From: an uncultured Mycoplasmatota bacterium
Lineage (GTDB): Bacteria > Bacillota_I > Bacilli_A > RF39 > UBA660
Direction of reading: 5' to 3'
Assembly (NCBI GenBank): GCA_949288035.1
Contig: CASEIJ010000034.1
Location: forward strand, 1 to 43,321
DNA: 43,321 bases
The notes under the pieces are model-generated. The model did no database searches, was not told the origin of the DNA, and worked only from the letters and a program-made list of their open reading frames with translations. Of the stretch, positions 41,600-43,321 are shown piece by piece (position 1 is the stretch's first letter; every line of letters begins with the position of its first letter). A program made the translations under genes and the position numbers.

Positions 41600-42264
41600 A
41601 AAGTATTATTTTCATAGCCCCTCCTGCTGCAGGAAAGGGGACACAGTCAAAATTAATTGAAGAAAAATATCACTTACCTCATATCTCTACTGGTGACTTA
41701 TTAAGAGCTGCCACAAAAGGTGATAGTGAACTAGATATTAAAATCAAGAAATTGATGGAATCTGGTTCTTTGATTTCTGATGATATTGTATTAAAATTAT
41801 TACAAAATCGTTTAAATCAAGAGGATTGTAAGAATGGATATATTTTAGATGGATTTCCTCGTAATGTTTCACAAGCAGAAGCTTATGAAAAAATGCTCGA
41901 TGAGATGCATCTTGAACATGGTATTGTAATTTATTTAGATGTTCCGAAAGAACTTTGTAAAAACCGTATACTAGGTCGTAAATCTTGTCCAAAATGTGGC
42001 GCGATTTACAATGATCTAATCGCTGGTATGGAATCAAAAGTAGAAAATATATGTGATAAATGTGGCTCAAAATTAACTGTTCGTAGTGATGATAATGAAC
42101 AGACATTTCAAGCTCGTTATCAAGCATATCTAGATAATACCCTTCCACTTTTAGATTACTATAAAAAACATGGTAATTTATACTGTGTTGATAGTACAAA
42201 ATCTACCAATGAAGTATTTGATAACATTGTAGAAGTACTAGAAAGAGGCGTTTCTCATGATTAG
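41596..42264 (+). CDS. adk: Adenylate kinase, zinc-binding long form
   Basis: A 222-aa enzyme catalysing ATP + AMP to 2 ADP. P-loop APPAAGKGTQ (Ala replaces the usual Gly-Pro-Pro-Gly at its start; the GKGT core is intact). The LID domain has a four-cysteine zinc site: CPKCGAIYN and CDKCG. STGDLLRAA, DGFPRN and the arginine-rich RYQAYLDNT segments are present. It overlaps secY by 4 nt and map by 8 nt. Confidence 0.98.
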   Translation: MKSIIFIAPPAAGKGTQSKLIEEKYHLPHISTGDLLRAATKGDSELDIKIKKLMESGSLISDDIVLKLLQNRLNQEDCKNGYILDGFPRNVSQAEAYEKMLDEMHLEHGIVIYLDVPKELCKNRILGRKSCPKCGAIYNDLIAGMESKVENICDKCGSKLTVRSDDNEQTFQARYQAYLDNTLPLLDYYKKHGNLYCVDSTKSTNEVFDNIVEVLERGVSHD

Positions 42265-43003
42265 TATTAAATCAGATAGGGAAATTGAACTTTTAAGAAT
42301 TGCTGGTAAAATTGTTGGTGATACTCATAAATATATTAAACCATATATAAAACCGGGTATCACCACAATGGAACTAGATCAACTTGCAGAAACATATATA
42401 AGAAAATGTGGTGCTACCCCATCATTTAAAGGATTGTATGGATTTCCAAATGCATGTTGTATTTCAGTAAATGAAGAAGTAGTACATGGAATTCCATCGA
42501 ATCGTAAATTAAAAGAAGGAGATATTGTATCCATTGATATTGGCGCTTGTTATAAAGGGTATCATGGAGATTCTGCTTGGAGTTATCCAGTAGGAAAGGT
42601 AAGTCAGGAAAATGAAGAACTTCTAAAACATACAGAAGAAGCTTTGTTTGAAGGTTTGTCTGCTATCCATGATGGTGCAAGAGTTGGAGATATCGGATAT
42701 ATGGTAAGTAAGTGTGCTAATAAATATCATCTAGGTGTTGTAAAAGAACTTGTGGGACATGGTGTTGGAAGTGAAGTACACGAAATGCCAGATGTACCAA
42801 ATTATGGGAAACCAAATACAGGACCACTTCTCAAAAAGGGAATGGTCATTGCAGTAGAACCGATGTTGAATCTTGGTACTGCTGACATATATGAATTAGA
42901 TGATGAATGGACAATTGTAACTGCTGATTTAAAACCATCTGCTCACTTTGAACATACTGTTCTAGTAACAGAAGATGGTTATGAAATTTTAACGAAGAGG
43001 TGA
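42257..43003 (+). CDS. map: Methionine aminopeptidase type I
   Basis: A 248-aa metalloenzyme. The metal ligands are seen in order: [17 protein letters not shown] (two Asp), [13 protein letters not shown] (His), AVEPML (Glu) and [12 protein letters not shown] (Glu). His near residue 79 (VVHGIP) is also conserved. It removes initiator Met. The adk-map-infA-rpmJ order is standard. Confidence 0.98.
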   Translation: MISIKSDREIELLRIAGKIVGDTHKYIKPYIKPGITTMELDQLAETYIRKCGATPSFKGLYGFPNACCISVNEEVVHGIPSNRKLKEGDIVSIDIGACYKGYHGDSAWSYPVGKVSQENEELLKHTEEALFEGLSAIHDGARVGDIGYMVSKCANKYHLGVVKELVGHGVGSEVHEMPDVPNYGKPNTGPLLKKGMVIAVEPMLNLGTADIYELDDEWTIVTADLKPSAHFEHTVLVTEDGYEILTKR

Positions 43004-43007
43004 GAAA

Positions 43008-43223
43008 ATGGCAAAAGAAGATGTAATTGAATTAGAAGGGAAAGTTGTTGAAACTTTACCAAATGCTAATTTCAAAGTAGAACTTGAAAACGGACACACG
43101 ATTATAGCCGGCGTTTCTGGTAAAATCCGAATGCACTATATTCGCATTTTACCAGGTGATAGAGTGACCGTAGAAGTTTCAACATATGACTTAACACGCG
43201 GGCGTATAACCTATAGAAAATAA
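43008..43223 (+). CDS. infA: Translation initiation factor IF-1
   Basis: A 71-aa OB-fold protein, standard length. [40 protein letters not shown] and the ending [20 protein letters not shown] sits in the map stop region. rpmJ follows. Confidence 0.99.
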   Translation: MAKEDVIELEGKVVETLPNANFKVELENGHTIIAGVSGKIRMHYIRILPGDRVTVEVSTYDLTRGRITYRK

Positions 43224-43237
43224 TAGGAGGGATTTAT

Positions 43238-43321
43238 ATGAAGGTAAGACCATCGGTAAAACCAATTTGCGACAAATGTCGTGTAATCAAACGTAAAGGT
43301 AGGGTTATGGTAATTTGTGAA
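43238..43321 (+). CDS. rpmJ: 50S ribosomal protein L36, cut off by the window end
   Basis: The first 28 codons: [20 protein letters not shown] and onward to the edge, with two of the zinc Cys (C11, C14) and a third near the end (VICE). About nine residues of the usual 37 are missing beyond the edge. The SD AGGAGGG precedes ATG 43238. Confidence 0.97.
   Translation, partial: MKVRPSVKPICDKCRVIKRKGRVMVICE

Noticed and set aside
41744..42199. Minus-strand ORF of 151 aa opposite adk
   Set aside because: Shadow of adk, rich in His and Tyr from reversed AT-rich codons, with no SD.

Overview
The window is a 43.3 kb AT-rich stretch of chromosome, almost entirely coding and almost all on the + strand. 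It looks like a low-GC Firmicute of class Bacilli. TGA is used as a stop throughout and Trp is TGG, so the code is standard and not the Mycoplasma code. Gene order follows several origin-proximal blocks of Bacillus subtilis, joined together and thinned out. The spc operon lacks rpmD (L30), as in Mollicutes and their relatives. bofA and spoVT point to a sporulating lineage, or one descended from sporulators. I would guess an Erysipelotrichia/Mollicutes-side Bacilli genome; this is inference from content, not a database match.

Layout. (1) 1-7.5 kb: a tandem array of four parS-like sites abuts the promoter of a very short SRP RNA. It is followed by tadA, dnaX, ybaB, recR, bofA, holB, ricT, a tRNA1(Val) methyltransferase, rsmI and pth, many overlapping by 4 nt. 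(2) 7.5-18.8 kb: mfd, a convergent CBS/DRTGG pyrophosphatase (ppaC), spoVT, T-box-controlled metG, an unannotated 56-aa membrane peptide, tatD, a 3D-domain wall protein, rsmA and a membrane-anchored GNAT. (3) 18.9-28.9 kb: ung, tilS, ftsH, a lipoprotein, parA-parB, an MscS-type channel, DUF951, an AbgT-type transporter and ychF. (4) 28.9-31.1 kb: rpsF-ssb-rpsR behind a structured leader, then a convergent gene for a Lys-rich single-pass membrane protein. (5) 31.2-43.3 kb: the S10-spc cluster from rpsJ through secY, adk, map, infA and the start of rpmJ, behind a strong promoter and structured leader.

The connecting theme is chromosome organisation near the origin. The left edge holds a dense parS array. 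parA and parB are in the window, and the ParB specificity residues fit parS. In addition there is one perfect 14-bp Noc-binding palindrome in the variable linker of dnaX, and a one-mismatch copy between the convergent mfd and ppaC terminators. This implies a separate Noc protein encoded elsewhere. The most unusual items are the clustered parS array next to the SRP RNA promoter, the two Noc-type sites, a possible dnaX frameshift signal, the membrane-GNAT fusion, the Lys-rich membrane protein, an SSB lacking the terminal Pro-Phe, and SD-sequestering leaders. I see no CRISPR array, prophage, transposase, tRNA or rRNA.
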